The translations under genes and the position numbers were made by a program. Of a stretch of 64,000 nt of DNA, positions 61,640-64,000 are shown one piece after another. Where the stretch lies: the NCBI GenBank assembly GCA_958452575.1, contig CAUDUM010000004.1, positions 124,001-188,000 on the forward strand, in the 5' to 3' direction. How positions within the stretch are numbered: the stretch's first letter is position 1; each line of letters opens with the position of its first letter. The DNA is from an uncultured Eggerthellaceae bacterium. Its GTDB lineage: Bacteria; Actinomycetota; Coriobacteriia; Coriobacteriales; Eggerthellaceae. The notes under the pieces were generated by a model. It had not been told where the DNA came from. It searched no databases and saw nothing but the letters and a program-made list of their open reading frames with translations.

Positions 61640-63055
61640 ATGCCGGCGAACGGGGCTCTTTCGGGTCGTCCGTCCGATTTCAACGGGCAACCTGCATCCA
61701 AGAACAGGCCGATGCCGCAGAACATCGAAGCCGAGCAGTCGGTCCTGGCCGCCTGCATGCTCAACCAGGATGCGGTGGAGGAGCTCGTGCTCAAGCTGAA
61801 GCCCGAGAACTTCTACCGTCCCGCGCATCGCATCATCTTCGAAGCGGTGTGCGAGCTGAACCTGCGTCGCATCCCCGTCGACCAGATCTCCTTGGCGGAC
61901 ACGCTCAACGCCGCAGGCCAGCTTGACGCCGTGGGCGGCAAAGCCTATCTCGTCGAGCTTGCTGACAACACGTTCGCGCTGACCAATTGGCAAAACCACG
62001 CCGCCATCGTCAAGCGCACGGCGATCCTGCGCGAGCTGATCTATGCATCCGCATCCATCAACGCGCTCGCCTACGACGCTCCCGACAATCTGGACGAGGT
62101 GGTCGAGGAAGCCGAGAAAACGCTGTTCAACGTCACCGAGAAGCGCGTCTCCTCGACGTTCCGCAGGATGGACACGCTCCTCAACGACGCCTTTGAGGAG
62201 ATCACCCAGCTCGCCGAGCAGAAAAACCATATGGCAGGCGTTCCCACCGGCTTCAAGGACGTGGACGATCTGTTCCACGGCTTCCGCGGCGGCGACCTGA
62301 TCATCTTGGCGGCCCGTCCCGGCGTCGGCAAAACGTCGTTCGCCTTGAATCTTGCCGTCAACGCGGCAAAGCGCGGCACGGCTGTGACGTTCTTCTCATT
62401 GGAAATGAGCGCGGGCCAGCTGGTCCAGCGCATCCTGTGCGCCGAGGCGCGCGTGAGCCTGTCGAAGATCCGCGCGGGCTACATCTCCGAAGGCGATTGG
62501 GGCGCCATCGCCGATGCGATGAACTCCTTGTCGCAGCTCGAACTCTACATCGACGACTCGCCGGGCCTGTCCATCCTTGAGGCGCGCGCCAAGGCACGTC
62601 GCGAGCTGCGTAAGGCATCGGGCAAGGGGCTCATCGTCGTCGACTACCTGCAGCTGATGCAGCCTCCCCAGACGCGTCGCGACGGCAACCGCGCCGTCGA
62701 GGTCGGCGAGATCTCGCGCGGTCTGAAAGTCCTGGCCAAGGAGATGGACATGCCGGTGCTCGCCCTCTCTCAGCTCTCCCGTGCCGTCGAGATGCGCGGC
62801 AAAAAGCGCCCGATGCTTTCCGACCTGCGCGAATCAGGCTCTATCGAGCAGGACGCCGACATCGTCATGTTCATCGACCGAAGCATGGACGAGACGGAGG
62901 CCGAAAGCGACGACCGTCCCGGACTGGGCGAAGCCGAGCTCATCGTTGCCAAGCACCGCAACGGTCCCACGCGCGACATCACGCTGGCGTTCAATCCCGA
63001 GTACACGCGCTTCATGGACTTCTTCGACGATTCCCGCGCGGGCGGCTACGTGTAG
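61640..63055 (+). CDS. dnaB: Replicative DNA helicase DnaB
   Basis: This 471-residue hexameric helicase has the N-terminal primase-binding domain (PQNIEAEQSVLAACML), the RecA-like core with Walker A ARPGVGKTSFAL, FSLEMSAGQLVQR, and VVDYLQLMQ, and the arginine-finger loop KHRNGPTRDI. AGAGGAGG precedes the ATG at 61640. Position after rplI is the conserved one. Confidence 0.97.
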   Translation: MPANGALSGRPSDFNGQPASKNRPMPQNIEAEQSVLAACMLNQDAVEELVLKLKPENFYRPAHRIIFEAVCELNLRRIPVDQISLADTLNAAGQLDAVGGKAYLVELADNTFALTNWQNHAAIVKRTAILRELIYASASINALAYDAPDNLDEVVEEAEKTLFNVTEKRVSSTFRRMDTLLNDAFEEITQLAEQKNHMAGVPTGFKDVDDLFHGFRGGDLIILAARPGVGKTSFALNLAVNAAKRGTAVTFFSLEMSAGQLVQRILCAEARVSLSKIRAGYISEGDWGAIADAMNSLSQLELYIDDSPGLSILEARAKARRELRKASGKGLIVVDYLQLMQPPQTRRDGNRAVEVGEISRGLKVLAKEMDMPVLALSQLSRAVEMRGKKRPMLSDLRESGSIEQDADIVMFIDRSMDETEAESDDRPGLGEAELIVAKHRNGPTRDITLAFNPEYTRFMDFFDDSRAGGYV

Positions 63056-63086
63056 GGCGCTTGCATCGGTGCGATAAACTCGAACC

Positions 63087-64000
63087 ATGGGAAAGACGCT
63101 GACATTCCTCCATGCCGCGGATCTGCATCTGGGAGCTCCGTTCAGGGGATTGCGCGCGCTGTCCAAAAGCTGGTCGCAGCGTCTTCTCTCGGCGATCCCC
63201 GAAGCATACGACCGCGTGATCGACGCAGCGATCACGCGCAAGGTGGACTTTGCCGTCTTCGCGGGCGACATCTTCGACAACTCTCACCCCTCGTACGGCG
63301 ACTATCGCCGGTTCTTCGCGGGGTTGGAGCGCCTTCGCGCGGCGGGCATCCCCGCCTACCTGTGCACGGGCAACCACGATCCGTACACCTCGTGGCAAAA
63401 CGATCTGTTCGCCCTACCGGACAACGCGACGATGCTGCCTGCTTCCAAGCCGGGATTCGCGCTGCACCGCCGCGATGGCGAGCCGTTATGCCTGATCGGA
63501 GGCAGAGGATTTTACAGTCAGGCGTGGCCGATCGACGAGGATATCTCCGAGGGGATCACCCGCCGCGCCGCCATCCGGGCGCTGCGCGAGACGGATCCCG
63601 ATGCTGCGCAGGCGCCGTTCGCTGTGGGGATCCTCCATACCGGATTCGATCTGGATCTGCAAAAGGCGCCGACGGATCCCGCCAAACTGGTGGCGCGCGG
63701 AATGGACTACTGGGCGCTGGGCCATCTCCACAAAAAACTGGTCTACCCTTCGCCCTCCGATCCTCGCGCGGTGTTTTCCGGATGCATTCAGGGACGCGAT
63801 ATCAAGGAGACGGGGGAGCGCGGCTGCTTCGTCGTCACGCTGGGCGAAGGCCGCTTGACGCAGCTGGAGTTCGTGCCCACGGCAAGCGTCGTCTGGGAGC
63901 GGATCGAGGTCGACGTTTCGGATTGCGGAACGGTGTCGGAGATACCCGATCTGATCATGCGCGCGCTGTTCCGCGCGAACGGCAGGGCCCATTGCGAGGA
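63087..64000 (+). CDS. YhaO/SbcD-like metallophosphoesterase (DNA repair exonuclease family), 3' end outside window
   Basis: Reading from the ATG at 63087 gives 304 residues before the right edge. The N-terminus is FLHAADLHLGAPF, followed by VFAGDIFDN, TGNHDP, ILHTGFD and ALGHLHK, the metal-binding set of the SbcD/Mre11/YhaO family. The family forms DNA exonucleases, often with an adjacent SbcC/RecN-like ATPase, which would lie outside the window. No stop is present up to 64000. Confidence 0.88.
   Translation, partial: MGKTLTFLHAADLHLGAPFRGLRALSKSWSQRLLSAIPEAYDRVIDAAITRKVDFAVFAGDIFDNSHPSYGDYRRFFAGLERLRAAGIPAYLCTGNHDPYTSWQNDLFALPDNATMLPASKPGFALHRRDGEPLCLIGGRGFYSQAWPIDEDISEGITRRAAIRALRETDPDAAQAPFAVGILHTGFDLDLQKAPTDPAKLVARGMDYWALGHLHKKLVYPSPSDPRAVFSGCIQGRDIKETGERGCFVVTLGEGRLTQLEFVPTASVVWERIEVDVSDCGTVSEIPDLIMRALFRANGRAHCE

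Overview
This window is the chromosomal replication-origin region of a high-GC anaerobic actinobacterium, most likely class Coriobacteriia and probably Eggerthellaceae. The evidence is the canonical order rpmH-rnpA-yidD-yidC-jag-rsmG-parA-parB on the minus strand facing away from dnaA-dnaN-recF-gyrB-gyrA on the plus strand, several parS sites, and two LuxR-type regulators fused to a polytopic membrane domain, an architecture I associate with Eggerthella relatives. Genus and species cannot be set from sequence alone. There are no rRNA genes, no CRISPR array and no transposase gene.

Left part (1-14.1 kb): a secreted metallophosphoesterase cut by the window edge; groES-groEL behind a promoter and CIRCE operator; a NarL-type two-component system; nadE; the hydrogenase nickel-insertion genes hypA-hypB; a copper operon csoR-copA whose ATPase carries a C-terminal CopZ-like domain with its own ribosome-binding site; an orphan XRE regulator; an acetamidase/formamidase family gene and an APC permease.

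Accessory block (14.4-22.7 kb): two paralogous modules, each a divergent pair of a membrane-anchored alpha/beta hydrolase (minus) and a membrane LuxR regulator (plus). The whole block is bracketed by two 164-bp, about 94% identical, same-orientation copies of a MITE-like palindromic element. This is the most unusual structure in the window.

Middle (22.8-32.8 kb): a 49-residue zinc ribbon protein; a probable operon of a DinG-type helicase with an exonuclease domain, a single-pass membrane protein, and a very large M28-peptidase-like protein that appears catalytically degenerate and carries an insertion of roughly 660 residues; a tail-anchored hypothetical protein; and ddl.

Origin core (32.8-50.3 kb): rlmN, parB, parA, rsmG, jag, yidC, yidD, rnpA and rpmH leftward; then DnaA-box-rich DNA, an ATPase-winged-helix protein of unknown role, and dnaA, dnaN, recF, gyrB, gyrA rightward. 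A second DnaA-box cluster lies between dnaA and dnaN, which suggests a bipartite oriC. Four parS sites flank it, one at the centre of a perfect 40-bp palindrome that also forms the rlmN/parB terminator.

Right part (50.3-64 kb): a bifunctional-nuclease-domain protein, tRNA-Ile and tRNA-Ala (the latter with its 3' end duplicated 165 bp downstream), a class-A beta-lactamase-like membrane protein, TraX and CPBP membrane proteins, a J-domain protein, typA, a foldase lipoprotein, two tRNA-Ser genes, the rpsF-ssb-rpsR-rplI operon, dnaB, and a YhaO/SbcD-like nuclease cut by the window edge.
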